Assembly: GCA_946885915.1 (NCBI GenBank)
Contig: CAMPHF010000009.1
Span: 49,219-113,218 of the forward strand
Direction: 5' to 3'
Source: an uncultured Idiomarina sp.
GTDB lineage: Bacteria; Pseudomonadota; Gammaproteobacteria; Enterobacterales; Alteromonadaceae
DNA: 64,000 nucleotides
Each line of letters begins with the position of its first letter. Positions within the stretch are counted from its first letter, which is position 1. The notes under the pieces are model-generated. The model worked only from the letters and a program-made list of their open reading frames with translations, was not told the DNA's origin and ran no database searches. A program made the translations under genes and the position numbers. Below, in pieces: positions 30,394-39,925 of this stretch.

Positions 30394-31428
30394 TTAAAAC
30401 GCGTCTTTATTGGACGCCCGCGAACGTGCATCTGCAGCTTGAATCAGGCCTCGATTCACCAGATTTTGTAAACTCTGGTCGAGGGTTTGCATACCATGTG
30501 CCGCACCGGTTTGAATTGAGGAGTACATCTGCGCAACTTTATCCTCGCGGATCAGGTTCTTAATCGCTGCCGTGGCGATCATGATTTCGTGCGCAGCCAC
30601 GCGCCCACCGCCCACTTTCTTGATGAGGGTTTGGCTAATGACCGCCCGTAACGATTCCGACAGCATGGAACGAACCATAGGTTTTTCGTCGCCCGGAAAC
30701 ACGTCGACAATACGATCGATAGTTTTTGGAGCTGATGTGGTGTGCAAGGTACCAAACACCAAATGGCCGGTTTCGGCGGCCGTCATCGCCAGCCTAATAG
30801 TTTCCAAATCGCGCATTTCACCAACCAGAATCACATCAGGGTCTTCCCGCAGCGCAGAGCGTAATGCCGCATTAAAGCTCTTGGTATCGCGATGCACTTC
30901 ACGCTGGTTCACCAAGCTTTGCTTATTCTTGTGGACAAACTCAATCGGGTCCTCAATGGTGAGGATATGGTCATGCCGATTCTCGTTAATATAATCCACC
31001 ATCGCCGCAAGTGTGGTGGATTTACCCGAACCCGTCGGCCCGGTCACTAACACCAGTCCCCGCGGGTTGTTGGCAATATCTTTAAATATATCTGGGGCAC
31101 CAAGCTGTTCAAGCGATAGCACCTCGCTCGGAATCGTCCGAAATACCGCGCCGGCGCCACGGTTTTGAATAAAGACGTTAACCCGAAAACGGGCTAACTC
31201 TGGTACTTCAAAGGAAAAATCACATTCGAAATTTTGCTCGTACTCTTTCCGCTGTCGATCATTCATAATGTCGTACACCAGCTCATGCACTTGTTTGTGC
31301 GCCAGCGGCGGAATATTAATTTTGCGAACTTCGCCATCAACTCGGATCATCGGCGGCGACTCCGCAGATAAATGTAAGTCGGATGCATTATGCTTTACAC
31401 TAAAGGCGAGCAATTCAGTAATATCCAT
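30394..31428 (-). CDS. pilT: Type IV pilus retraction ATPase PilT
   Basis: Hexameric motor that depolymerises type IV pili for twitching and DNA uptake. ATG 31428 gives 344 residues, the canonical PilT length. It starts MDITELLAFSVKHNASDLHLS and has AGGGGAT just upstream; the frame is open for 44 more codons without family similarity. Walker A is GPTGSGKSTTLAAMV, followed by HILTIEDPIEFVHK, PDVILVGEMRDLETI, GHLVFGTLHTTSA and the AIRNLIRE-type segment AIKNLIREDK. Divergent from yggS across about 100 bases. Confidence 0.97.
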   Translation of the reverse strand: MDITELLAFSVKHNASDLHLSAESPPMIRVDGEVRKINIPPLAHKQVHELVYDIMNDRQRKEYEQNFECDFSFEVPELARFRVNVFIQNRGAGAVFRTIPSEVLSLEQLGAPDIFKDIANNPRGLVLVTGPTGSGKSTTLAAMVDYINENRHDHILTIEDPIEFVHKNKQSLVNQREVHRDTKSFNAALRSALREDPDVILVGEMRDLETIRLAMTAAETGHLVFGTLHTTSAPKTIDRIVDVFPGDEKPMVRSMLSESLRAVISQTLIKKVGGGRVAAHEIMIATAAIKNLIREDKVAQMYSSIQTGAAHGMQTLDQSLQNLVNRGLIQAADARSRASNKDAF

Positions 31429-31528
31429 AATATCCCCTAGGTGGGCGACTCGTGGTGGTATAAATAGCACCGCGATTACAGGTTGGCTGCAATAGCAATT
31501 CAATGAACGACAGAGGGTTATCGTCTCG

Positions 31529-32224
31529 ATGAATATTGATCGCGCGCACAACATTCGCACTCAATTACAACAGGTTCAGCAGCGCTTGCAACAATTAACC
31601 GTAGCAAGCCCCGTCACGCTTATCGCTGTCAGTAAAACTAAACCGGTTACCGCTATAGAGCAAGCCTACCATGCAGGGCAACGCGCATTTGGCGAAAATT
31701 ACGTACAAGAAGGGATGGAAAAAACTCAAGCCCTAGCTCACTTAGCCGACATCGAATGGCACTTTATTGGGCCCTTACAATCCAATAAAACCAAAGAGGT
31801 GGCACAGCATTTTGACTGGGTTCAGAGTCTTGACCGGGAAAAAATTGCACGTCGTTTAAATGAACAACGGCCAGCAAATATGCCACCGCTACAAGTTCTC
31901 ATCCAAGTAAATATTGACGATGAAGCAAGTAAAAGCGGCATTGAACCAGATCAGCTTGCGTCCTTTGCACAACACATTTCCGAGCTACCTCAGCTCAGAC
32001 TTCGCGGTCTCATGGCAATCCCAGCTCCGGCAACAACCCAGGCCGACCAGGAGCGCCTAGCAAAGAGCTTTGCGCGAATGCATGACTTGTTTTTAACGTT
32101 ACAGTCCCAATATTCCACTGTAGATACATTAAGTATGGGGATGTCTGGTGATATCGAACTAGCGATTACACAGGGTGCCAACATGGTCCGTGTGGGAAGT
32201 GCTATTTTTGGCGCTCGCACCTAG
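31529..32224 (+). CDS. yggS: YggS-family pyridoxal phosphate homeostasis protein
   Basis: PLP-binding carrier protein (PLPBP) of the fold-type III barrel with no known catalysis; it affects vitamin B6 and amino acid balance. The PLP lysine is in LIAVSKTKP, followed by FGENYVQE, EWHFIGPLQSNK, VNIDDEASKSG, RLRGLMAIP, LSMGMSGDIELAI and VRVGSAIFG. It is 231 residues. First gene of the conserved yggS-proC-yggT group, divergent from pilT. Confidence 0.96.
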   Translation: MNIDRAHNIRTQLQQVQQRLQQLTVASPVTLIAVSKTKPVTAIEQAYHAGQRAFGENYVQEGMEKTQALAHLADIEWHFIGPLQSNKTKEVAQHFDWVQSLDREKIARRLNEQRPANMPPLQVLIQVNIDDEASKSGIEPDQLASFAQHISELPQLRLRGLMAIPAPATTQADQERLAKSFARMHDLFLTLQSQYSTVDTLSMGMSGDIELAITQGANMVRVGSAIFGART

Positions 32225-32279
32225 CCCCATCGCGCTGCTCTGAGCAGCCTTCCATTTAGCAAATAAAGGAACCCCGCAG

Positions 32280-33104
32280 ATGACAACAACTCGCAGCATT
32301 GCATTTATCGGCGCCGGCAATATGACCCAAAGCATCGTCGGCGGTATGGTGGCTGGCGGCTATTCTGCTGACCAAATTCTAGTCAGTAATCCGAGCGTCG
32401 GAAAACTAGAACAACTTGCCCAGCGCCTGCAGGTGCAAACCTCTACCGATAACGCCAAAGTTGCCAGCGCAGCTGATGTCATTGTGTTGGCGGTCAAACC
32501 ACAACTCATGCAACAAGTGTGTGCCGATTTAAAAGCGACTGTTACGGGGCTTGCGGATAAGCTCATTGTGACCATTGCAGCGGGCATTCGCTTCGAAAAA
32601 TATCACCAGTATTTAGGTGCTGATGTAAAAGTGCTACGGGTGATGCCGAACACGCCGTCGTTGGTCGGCGCTGGTGTTTCGGGACTAGTCGCCGAGCCGA
32701 GTGTGAGTCAAGCCGATCGGGATTTTATTGAACAAGCTTTTGCTAGCGTGGGTCTTACCCAATGGGTGCAAGACGAAGACGAATTAGATATTCTCGGTGC
32801 TGTTGCCGGCAGTGGTCCTGCCTATTTCTTCGAGTTTATGGCGAGTTTGCAAGCAGCAGCCGAAGCGCTTGGCTATGATCGCGACAAAGCCCGCGCAATT
32901 GTTCAACAAACGGCGCTCGGGGCTGCTACGATGGCTCAACAAAGCTCGTTAGAGTTGGCTGAGTTACGTGCACAGGTCACCAGTAAAGGTGGTTCTACCG
33001 CAAAAGGTGTTGAAGTGTATCAGCAAGCGGATATTGAGGATATTTCAGCCCGTGCCGTAAAAGCTGCAGTATTACGTAACCAAGAAATGGCGAAGTTATT
33101 TTAG
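32280..33104 (+). CDS. proC: Pyrroline-5-carboxylate reductase
   Basis: Last step of proline synthesis: reduces pyrroline-5-carboxylate with NAD(P)H. The Rossmann start FIGAGNMTQSIVGGM is followed by VLAVKPQLM, RVMPNTPSLVGAGVSG and the C-terminal signature LRAQVTSKGGSTAKG with AVSGSGPAY-like AVAGSGPAYFFEF. It is 274 residues with AAGGA upstream. The other steps, proB and proA, lie about 9 kb away in this same window. Confidence 0.96.
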   Translation: MTTTRSIAFIGAGNMTQSIVGGMVAGGYSADQILVSNPSVGKLEQLAQRLQVQTSTDNAKVASAADVIVLAVKPQLMQQVCADLKATVTGLADKLIVTIAAGIRFEKYHQYLGADVKVLRVMPNTPSLVGAGVSGLVAEPSVSQADRDFIEQAFASVGLTQWVQDEDELDILGAVAGSGPAYFFEFMASLQAAAEALGYDRDKARAIVQQTALGAATMAQQSSLELAELRAQVTSKGGSTAKGVEVYQQADIEDISARAVKAAVLRNQEMAKLF

Positions 33105-33118
33105 AGGAAACCTCACGC

Positions 33119-33643
33119 ATGAATGCGATTCAATTTTTAATCACGATATTGTTCGATTTGGCCATGATGGTGGTCATTTTCCGCATTTGGCTGCAAGTCG
33201 TCCAAGCTGATTATTACAACCCGCTCTCGCAAGCCGTGGTGAAGATTTCTAATCCACTGGTACTGCCACTGCGTAAAGTACTACCGACCATGGGCAAACT
33301 AGATACGGCAAGTATCTTGTTGTTGTACCTACTTGCAGTTGCCAAAATTTTTGTCACGGCTACCGTCGCCGGTTACGCCACACCAATCCTGCCGGTATTG
33401 ACTACCGCGGCATTAGCCTGTGTCGGCCAATTTTTACAATTGCTGTTCTGGATTTTAATTATTCGAGCGCTCATGAGTTGGCTCAGCCAAGGCTACAACC
33501 CCATGGAAGCAGCATTGGCACAACTAACGGAACCCATGTTAGCCCCAATTCGGCGTGTCATTCCTGCGCTCGGCGGATTAGATTTATCGGTACTGGTGCT
33601 GTTAATTGCAGTGCAATTTTTACGTTACTTAATTGGCGTGTAA
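33119..33643 (+). CDS. yggT: YggT family membrane protein
   Basis: Small inner membrane protein with two YGGT repeats, each about 80 residues. The first has IFRIWLQVVQADYYNPLSQ and PLVLPLRKVLP; the second has IIRALMSWLSQGYNPMEAAL and PMLAPIRRVIP. About four membrane segments. Function is not firmly known; links to osmotic response and cell division proteins have been reported for the family. It follows proC after 14 bases with AGAGGA before the start, so it is part of the yggS-proC-yggT operon. Confidence 0.93.
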   Translation: MNAIQFLITILFDLAMMVVIFRIWLQVVQADYYNPLSQAVVKISNPLVLPLRKVLPTMGKLDTASILLLYLLAVAKIFVTATVAGYATPILPVLTTAALACVGQFLQLLFWILIIRALMSWLSQGYNPMEAALAQLTEPMLAPIRRVIPALGGLDLSVLVLLIAVQFLRYLIGV

Positions 33644-33707
33644 ATTAGGATAACGCTGAGCAGCAAAGTTCTGCAAAGCCAACAATAATCGCCACGGAGC
33701 TATTGCT

Positions 33708-34142
33708 ATGACTCGTCTATTAATACTCGCTATTACACTTGTTGGCATACTTATGGCCGCTCCCAGCAGCGCCGGAGAACGCACCCTTGGCCAATGGGAA
33801 GTGCACTATAATGCATTACGCTCAACCTTTATCCGGCCTGAAATTGCCGCGCAATATAATTTGCAACGCAGTCGTTATCAGGCGCTGGTGAACATCGCTG
33901 TGCTCGATGCAACGCAACCTGGTAAGCCGGCATTGAATGCTAATTTAACTGGCTATGCATTAAACGGTATCGGCAATCGACTGCAACTTGAGTTCACCAC
34001 TGTACGCGAAGGCGATGCTATTTATTATCTCGCGCAAGTGCCTTACACCAATCAAGAAACCTTGCACTTCGTCATCGATATTAGCGTTGCTGGTGTGACC
34101 CAACAGCTGAAGTTCTCTCAGCAACTCTATACCGACGCCTAA
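33708..34142 (+). CDS. DUF4426 periplasmic protein
   Basis: Exported protein of unknown function in the DUF4426 family, found after yggT in Vibrio- and Alteromonas-type genomes. The signal peptide covers about residues 1-22 (cut near SSAG). The mature part begins ERTLGQWEVHYNAL and contains the family pattern of LRSTFIRPEIAAQYNLQR, TGYALNGIG, and a final strand pair. Mature size is about 120 residues, one domain. Probably the last gene of the yggS operon; its stop lies 4 bases from that of convergent nhaP2. Confidence 0.85.
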   Translation: MTRLLILAITLVGILMAAPSSAGERTLGQWEVHYNALRSTFIRPEIAAQYNLQRSRYQALVNIAVLDATQPGKPALNANLTGYALNGIGNRLQLEFTTVREGDAIYYLAQVPYTNQETLHFVIDISVAGVTQQLKFSQQLYTDA

Positions 34143-34146
34143 TAAA

Positions 34147-35886
34147 TTAAGATGCGACAGGCGTGAGTGTTTTTACCCCAACGCTCACGATGTCGCCACG
34201 TTCATCAAGTTGCCGAACGGTAAAGGCTACTTGCCCAAGCACCACTCGGTCACCCACCACCACTCGGCGATGAAACTTGTGCTCGATATAGTCGGCAAGT
34301 GAGCGAGTTCGCAATGACTCAGCCAATTCACCCACCGGATAGAAAGCGGCAACGTCCGTTAACGCCACATTTCCATGCAGACTAAAGTCACCGAAGAAGT
34401 CGGGATCACTAAGTTTCGGATCCGCACCAATAGATGCGAGTACCCGGCTAATCACGGTAATGTCATCAGCCCGAGCTGCCACTAACATTGCATCGCCTTC
34501 AATAAGGCGCGGCTCGCTATCGGCGGGTAACCAACGACGCTCTCGAATAACGCCAATAAATGCTGCGGGTGCCGGCAGTCGTAGTTCCTGCCACGTATGA
34601 TCACAGGCTGGCGACAGTCTATCAATATCAAACTCCCACACTTCCAGGGCATCTTCAGAGGGAATAGCTTCCAACGGCATCCGCTGCCGCGGTTCAGGCT
34701 CAGGCGGTACTTCCAAGCCCAACCAACGGGCGACGGGGGCCAAGGTCCAGCCTTGCAAAATTAACGATACCAGCACCACGAAAAAGGCGATATCGAAGTA
34801 AATTTCCTCATCTGGCAGACCGCTCAACCAAGGAAAGAGTGCCAAAATGATAGGTACTGCACCGCGCAGCCCCACCCAACTGATAAACACCTGATCACGC
34901 GCAGGAAAACTAAAGGGTAATAGACAAATTAAGGTGGCTATTGGGCGGGCAACAAAGATCAGAATAAGCGCAATTGCGAGTGCTTGTGGCGCATTCTCAA
35001 TTAAATGCGAAGGCGTCACGAGTAACCCTAAGATCAAGAACATCATGATCTGACTGAGCCATGCCAAGCCATCTTGCACTTGCAGAATATGAACTAGCTG
35101 CGGCAAGCGCGACTTACCTATTAAGAATCCCATTAAATAAACAGCGAGAAAGCCACTCCCACCTAGCCCTGCGGTTAACGCGTAGCAGACTAATGCACTC
35201 GCAGCGGCAAGCAGCGGGAAAAAGGTAAAGCTGACAGGAATTTTGCGCGCCATATAGACAAAACTACGACCGCCAATCCAGCCTCCGAGCAGCCCCAGTA
35301 TGAGTTGCTGCGCCACTGAACTGGTGAGTAACCACAGGCTTAAATCTTGATTGTTAGCAATCGCAGCCGTTAAGGTCATGGTCAGAATGACGGCCATAGG
35401 GTCGTTAGTACCGGATTCTATTTCAAGGGTGGCCGCTACCCGCTGCTTAATTTTTATACCTTGAGATTGGAAAATACCAAAAACGGCCGCCGCATCGGTC
35501 GAGCTCAGAATAGCGCCAATCAATAATGCCGACATCCACGGCAGCTCAAACAACCAAACAATACTGGCCGCCAATATGCTACAAGTGAGCGCCACGCCTA
35601 TCGTGGCCAAACTGATTGCCGGCCACAGCGCCACTCGAAAACGATCGGGATGGGTTCGCATGCCGCCATCGAAAAGAATAATGACCAGTGCCGCCGAGCC
35701 AATTACAAATGCCAGCTCGGGGTTATCAAACTGCACGCCGAGCAAGCCTTCTTCGCCGGCTAGCATACCGATAGATAAGAAGGTAAGCAGAATGGGCGCA
35801 CCTAGACGTGCCGATATAACGCCGGCCAAAATACTTGCTAGCAGTAGTACTCCAAATAGCAACATTAGGCCGTTCATTGTATCCAT
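34147..35886 (-). CDS. nhaP2: CPA1-family K+/H+ antiporter, NhaP2/CvrA type
   Basis: Inner membrane cation/proton antiporter. About twelve membrane helices fill residues 1-385. The helix with [13 protein letters not shown] and the [10 protein letters not shown] stretch, which carry the ion-binding Asp residues, are intact. A cytoplasmic TrkA-C domain ([13 protein letters not shown], then [16 protein letters not shown]) and a CorC/HlyC-type domain ([17 protein letters not shown]) follow, as in NhaP2/CvrA. Ion choice (K+ versus Na+) is inferred from the subfamily. ATG 35886 is chosen; ATG 35907 and 35877 are alternatives. It stands as a single leftward gene between DUF4426 and rdgB. Confidence 0.9.
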   Translation of the reverse strand: MDTMNGLMLLFGVLLLASILAGVISARLGAPILLTFLSIGMLAGEEGLLGVQFDNPELAFVIGSAALVIILFDGGMRTHPDRFRVALWPAISLATIGVALTCSILAASIVWLFELPWMSALLIGAILSSTDAAAVFGIFQSQGIKIKQRVAATLEIESGTNDPMAVILTMTLTAAIANNQDLSLWLLTSSVAQQLILGLLGGWIGGRSFVYMARKIPVSFTFFPLLAAASALVCYALTAGLGGSGFLAVYLMGFLIGKSRLPQLVHILQVQDGLAWLSQIMMFLILGLLVTPSHLIENAPQALAIALILIFVARPIATLICLLPFSFPARDQVFISWVGLRGAVPIILALFPWLSGLPDEEIYFDIAFFVVLVSLILQGWTLAPVARWLGLEVPPEPEPRQRMPLEAIPSEDALEVWEFDIDRLSPACDHTWQELRLPAPAAFIGVIRERRWLPADSEPRLIEGDAMLVAARADDITVISRVLASIGADPKLSDPDFFGDFSLHGNVALTDVAAFYPVGELAESLRTRSLADYIEHKFHRRVVVGDRVVLGQVAFTVRQLDERGDIVSVGVKTLTPVAS

Positions 35887-35972
35887 CGTTACGCTTACGC
35901 TCCGCATGCTTACTTGATCAGTGGCTTCGATGTTACCATATCCTTATTGTTTTCCTACGGATTGCGCAACGA

Positions 35973-36587
35973 ATGTCAGAATCAACCGCGATGAACGAAA
36001 AATTACCCCAGGAACTTGTGATTGCTAGCGGTAATATGGGCAAGTTAAAGGAATTTCAGGCCTTACTAGCACCAACTGGTATCCGTGTACGCCCACAAAG
36101 CGAGTGGCAAGTACCAGATGCCGATGAAACTGGTCTTACGTTCATTGAAAATGCCATTTTAAAAGCGCGTCATGCCGCTCGTTTGACCGGTTTGCCTGCG
36201 CTGGCTGACGACTCCGGTTTGGCCGTCACTGCACTTGGCGGCGCACCAGGCATTTATTCAGCACGTTACGCTGGCGAGCATGGTGATCATCAAGCGAACA
36301 TTGCGAAATTATTAGCCGCACTCACCAACGAGACTGAGCGCGCGGCAAGCTTTCACTGCGTTTTGGCGCTGCTTCAACATCCTGAAGATCCGACTCCGCT
36401 TATCTGTCACGGCCGCTGGGATGGCTCCATTGCCCTGCAAGCTGCGGGGAATGGCGGATTTGGCTACGACCCAGTGTTCTGGGTTCCGGAGTATGAGTGC
36501 ACCGCAGCGCAATTACCGGCGCAACAAAAGGCCGATATCAGCCATCGTGGCCAAGCCCTGCGGCTATTATTGGAGCAGCTCCGTTGA
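35973..36587 (+). CDS. rdgB: Inosine/xanthosine triphosphate pyrophosphatase
   Basis: House-cleaning enzyme that hydrolyses dITP, ITP and XTP to monophosphates. ATG 35973 gives 204 residues. Signatures are [43 protein letters not shown] (catalytic Asp), [24 protein letters not shown] and [12 protein letters not shown] second ATG at 35991 would also keep the whole domain. Its TGA overlaps the start of hemW. Confidence 0.95.
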   Translation: MSESTAMNEKLPQELVIASGNMGKLKEFQALLAPTGIRVRPQSEWQVPDADETGLTFIENAILKARHAARLTGLPALADDSGLAVTALGGAPGIYSARYAGEHGDHQANIAKLLAALTNETERAASFHCVLALLQHPEDPTPLICHGRWDGSIALQAAGNGGFGYDPVFWVPEYECTAAQLPAQQKADISHRGQALRLLLEQLR

Positions 36588-37735
36588 GTCAGTTACCCCC
36601 GTTATCGCTGTATATTCACATTCCGTGGTGCGTGCAGAAGTGTCCTTACTGTGATTTTAATTCTCATGGGCAAAAATCTGAGCTACCAGAGCAAGCTTAC
36701 GTAAACCGACTCGTCGACGACCTGACGGCTGATTTGGAGTGGGTGCAGGGGCGTCCGATTCACACCATATTTATTGGCGGTGGAACACCAAGTTTATTCT
36801 CCGCAGCAGCAATCGCCGGCTTAATCACTCGTATCCGCGAGCGCGTTCACTTAACCGACGACTGTGAAATCACCATGGAAGCCAACCCTGGCACCTTCGA
36901 AGTTGAGCGGTTTGCGGGCTTTGTTGCAGCAGGTATTACTCGGCTTTCGTTAGGCGTGCAAAGTTTACAGAATGAGCAATTAACCGCATTGGGAAGAATT
37001 CACGATAGCGCACAAGCCATTACCGCCACTAATTATGCGAAACAGCTGCTATTGCAAAGCTACAACGTAGACCTAATGCATGGCCTGCCCGGGCAGTCAG
37101 TTGAGCTAGCGCTGGAAGATTTGCGCCAAATTATTGCCCTAGACCCACCCCATATTTCTTGGTACCAACTAACAATTGAGCCAAATACCCAATTTGCCAG
37201 CCGCCCACCCACGCTGCCCGATGATGATGTGCTGTGGGACATCTACCAACGTGGCCATGCTTTACTCGAAGCCGCCGGCTATCAACAATATGAAGTGAGT
37301 GCTTATGCGAAAGCTGGACATCAAGCTCGGCATAACCGCAACTACTGGACCTTTGGCGATTACCTAGGTATTGGCTGCGGCGCCCACAGCAAAATCACTC
37401 AGAAAGATGCAGCCAACGGCACCCTCACACTCACTCGCTGTGAGAAAATAAAGCACCCACAAGGTTACTTGGATATCACCAAGCCACTGCGCTATCGGCA
37501 GTGGCAAGTGCCGCTAGAAGAACGCCTGTTTGAATACTTTATGAACCGCTTGCGCCTGCACGAACCTATTCCGCACGCTGAATTTGAGGCGCGTACTGGA
37601 CTCGCAACAGCGGCGGCGGAACAAGCGCTCAGTCGGGCGTACGCTCAGGGGTTAGTAACCGCCAACGCCCAAAGCTGGGAAACCACCCCAACTGGACGCC
37701 AGTTTCTCAATAGTATTTTGGATGAGTTAGTTTAA
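36584..37735 (+). CDS. hemW: Heme chaperone HemW (radical SAM)
   Basis: HemN-like radical SAM protein that delivers heme rather than making it. The cluster motif is [19 protein letters not shown] (CX3CX2C), followed by [29 protein letters not shown] and the HemN C-terminal domain. I choose TTG 36584, which overlaps the rdgB stop (TTGA) and has GGAG 7 bases upstream. It yields 383 residues beginning close to the first strand; an ATG at 36497 would lie within rdgB. HemN proper is excluded by the missing extra N-terminal Cys and the shorter length. Confidence 0.93.
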   Translation: MSQLPPLSLYIHIPWCVQKCPYCDFNSHGQKSELPEQAYVNRLVDDLTADLEWVQGRPIHTIFIGGGTPSLFSAAAIAGLITRIRERVHLTDDCEITMEANPGTFEVERFAGFVAAGITRLSLGVQSLQNEQLTALGRIHDSAQAITATNYAKQLLLQSYNVDLMHGLPGQSVELALEDLRQIIALDPPHISWYQLTIEPNTQFASRPPTLPDDDVLWDIYQRGHALLEAAGYQQYEVSAYAKAGHQARHNRNYWTFGDYLGIGCGAHSKITQKDAANGTLTLTRCEKIKHPQGYLDITKPLRYRQWQVPLEERLFEYFMNRLRLHEPIPHAEFEARTGLATAAAEQALSRAYAQGLVTANAQSWETTPTGRQFLNSILDELV

Positions 37736-38451
37736 GCTAGCCGCTCAAACATTAAATCCCACACCCCATGCCCCAGCCGCTGACCACGTTGTTCAAACTT
37801 CGTCAGCGGTCGGAAATCGGGTCGCGGAACATAATCCTGGGTTGGTGAAAGGTTTCCCAACAGCGCCTCACCAGTTAATACCTCGAGCATATGCTCGGCA
37901 TAGTTTTCCCAATCCGTAGCTAAATGCAATTTGCCACCGACCTGTAACTTAGTGCTCAACAAACGCACAAACTCAGGTTGAATGATGCGGCGTTTATGAT
38001 GGCGCTTTTTGTGCCAAGGATCAGGGAAGTAAATCTGTACGCGCGCCAAACTGCCGTCCGGGATCATATCGCGTAGTACTTCTACTGCGTCATGTTCAAT
38101 CACTCGTAAGTTAGTAACTTGCTGCTCTTCCGCTTCAAGCAAACAGGCACCAACGCCGGGGCGATGCACTTCGACGCCAATAAAATCAGCAGTTGGCTCT
38201 TGCTGAGCCATGGTCACCAGCGACTTACCCATGCCAAAACCTATTTCGAACACCACGGGCGCGGTGCGACCGAACAGCTCAGACAGTTCAAGCGGTTGCG
38301 CGTGGTAATCCAACCCCAGAGTTGGCCACTGACGCTCAATAGCACCCGCTTGCCCTTTGGTTAAACGGCCTTCGCGTTTCACAAAACTACGAATGGTACG
38401 AATATACTTGCCGGCCGCTGCTGCTACCTCTGGAGTCTGGTGTTTGGTCAT
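37732..38451 (-). CDS. trmB: tRNA (guanine-N7)-methyltransferase
   Basis: Methylates G46 of tRNAs using SAM. The class I methyltransferase site is [13 protein letters not shown], followed by [12 protein letters not shown], and the signature [18 protein letters not shown] near the active site. ATG 38451 gives 239 residues, the E. coli length, and has GAGAGTGG just upstream; ATG 38463 is the alternative. Its TAA shares TTAA with the stop of convergent hemW. Confidence 0.95.
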   Translation of the reverse strand: MTKHQTPEVAAAAGKYIRTIRSFVKREGRLTKGQAGAIERQWPTLGLDYHAQPLELSELFGRTAPVVFEIGFGMGKSLVTMAQQEPTADFIGVEVHRPGVGACLLEAEEQQVTNLRVIEHDAVEVLRDMIPDGSLARVQIYFPDPWHKKRHHKRRIIQPEFVRLLSTKLQVGGKLHLATDWENYAEHMLEVLTGEALLGNLSPTQDYVPRPDFRPLTKFEQRGQRLGHGVWDLMFERLA

Positions 38452-38511
38452 AGCCACTCTCATTGTCTTAATTGGCGGCCATTATGCCAAAAATCACTTT
38501 CTAACAAAACG

Positions 38512-38536
38512 AAAAAGGCACGCCGAAGCGTGCCTT
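38512..38536 (-). terminator. Rho-independent terminator after ompA-family gene
   Basis: Read leftward, the stem AAGGCACGC with its TTCG tetraloop and GCGTGCCTT arm (9 bp) is followed by a short T run, 20 bases after the porin gene's stop. It lies between the starts of trmB and the end of the porin gene. Confidence 0.92.
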
Positions 38537-38556
38537 GGTACTCGAACCCTATTTGC

Positions 38557-39678
38557 CTAGTCGCGTTCGACTGGCACCCGATTAGTCACGGATAACTTGG
38601 CTTCAATACGACGGTTTGCTTGACGAGCTGAGACAGATGTACCTTCAACTTTCGGTTGCGATTCACCGTAACCTACGGTGCTCACCCGATTTGTAGCAAT
38701 ACCAAAGTCATTGATCAAGCTATCGCCAACCGCACGCGCACGACGCTCAGACAACCACTGATTGTAATCAGCGGCGCCGGTGTCATCGGTATGCCCCTCA
38801 ATGACGATATCCAACTGTGGATGCTCGTTCATGAAGTCAGCCATATCTTTAATGTCACCTTTGGCGTTTTCGCGAATGATAGATGAATTGATTTCAAATT
38901 CTACCAACAAGGTTTCGGTCACGGTTTCATTTTCGTACTCGATACAACCATCCGAGTCTACCGAATAGTTAGCGGGTGTACCCGGACACTTATCAAGCTC
39001 ATCGTTCACGCCGTCATTGTCGCTATCCACTGGGGCAGCCACTGGCGCTGGAGCTGGTGCTGGCGTTGGCCGCTGCACTGGCGTTTCCACACGACGAGGT
39101 GCTGGGGTCGGCTCTTGCTGCGCCGATTCACCGCCGAAAAACCATTGAACACCAATGTTAGTAAAGACTTCAGTCAGGTTTTCGCGGCTTTGATGTAGGT
39201 TGGTTTCCCAACGAAACGCGACGTTCTCCGACATAAAGGTACGATACCCTAAGGTGCCGCGGTAGAAGCTTGTTTCGAACCCTGCTAAATCTTCGCGCAC
39301 CACACCTAAGCCACCGTAAAACCTCGGAGAAAAGCTATAGAGCATATCGATGCCGTACATATCACCTGATGCTGAGCGGCTCAGGTTATCTACGTCGGCT
39401 TTCACATCACTGTAAAAACCGCGCAATTCCCACTTCGGTAAAAAGCGATAACCGAGCTCTAACCCAAGCTCAAAGGTGTCTGCGCCGCCCTCGTAGTCGT
39501 AGGCTTGCCCTTCAATAATCGGAAACCGATCTTCATCAGTCCAACCAATACCTGATTTTAATCCCAAATACACATCGCCACTGCCGCCCTCACGGCTGCT
39601 TTGGGCTTGTGCTAGCTGCGGTAATGCCATAGGTAACGCTAAGGCAACCGCAACCAATGAATGCTTTAATTTGAACAT
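38557..39678 (-). CDS. ompA: OmpA-family outer membrane protein
   Basis: Outer membrane beta-barrel with a peptidoglycan-binding tail. The signal peptide covers residues 1-25 (cut after AQA). An eight-stranded type barrel (about 35-185) ends near NIGVQWFFGG. A Pro/Ala-rich hinge follows, then a thrombospondin type 3 calcium-binding repeat (DSDNDGVNDELDKCPGTP with DSDGC), and the OmpA-C domain with IVIEGHTDDTGAADYNQWLS, RRARAVGD and ANRRIE. The layout is like OprF. Excellent ribosome site AAGGAG before ATG. It probably has a long leader with an inverted repeat. Symbol by family only. Confidence 0.92.
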   Translation of the reverse strand: MFKLKHSLVAVALALPMALPQLAQAQSSREGGSGDVYLGLKSGIGWTDEDRFPIIEGQAYDYEGGADTFELGLELGYRFLPKWELRGFYSDVKADVDNLSRSASGDMYGIDMLYSFSPRFYGGLGVVREDLAGFETSFYRGTLGYRTFMSENVAFRWETNLHQSRENLTEVFTNIGVQWFFGGESAQQEPTPAPRRVETPVQRPTPAPAPAPVAAPVDSDNDGVNDELDKCPGTPANYSVDSDGCIEYENETVTETLLVEFEINSSIIRENAKGDIKDMADFMNEHPQLDIVIEGHTDDTGAADYNQWLSERRARAVGDSLINDFGIATNRVSTVGYGESQPKVEGTSVSARQANRRIEAKLSVTNRVPVERD

Positions 39679-39718
39679 ATTTAGCTCCTTGTTCGACTTC
39701 TCAGTGAATTGAGTCTAG

Positions 39719-39767
39719 TTACACTATGTAATTTCACCCAATCCGATCACAAATTTCTTTACATAGT
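39719..39767. promoter_or_regulatory. Inverted repeat upstream of ompA-family gene
   Basis: ACTATGTAA at 39723-39731 and its exact reverse complement TTACATAGT at 39759-39767 flank 27 bases. The left copy itself lies in a palindrome TTACA-CTA-TGTAA (39719-39731). The position, 40-90 bases before the leftward start codon, is where a promoter and operator would be. The rest of the 247-base gap up to mutY shows nothing I can name. Confidence 0.4.
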
Positions 39768-39925
39768 ATAGGTCATACCAGTGCTAGGAGTACTAAATAT
39801 TTGTTTTGGTTGCCAAGTTTTACCCAGCTTTACATTGTTAATAGATAGCATCGTTGAGCCGCAGCGCTAAACAAGGCACACTACGCCGTACTAACCACCA
39901 GCTTTAACCAATAACGAAGTTTGCC

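Noticed and set aside
39001..39120. Pro/Ala repeats in the OmpA-family gene as a genetic microsatellite
   Set aside because: Ordinary hinge between barrel and peptidoglycan-binding domain; the codons vary, so it is not a slippage tract.
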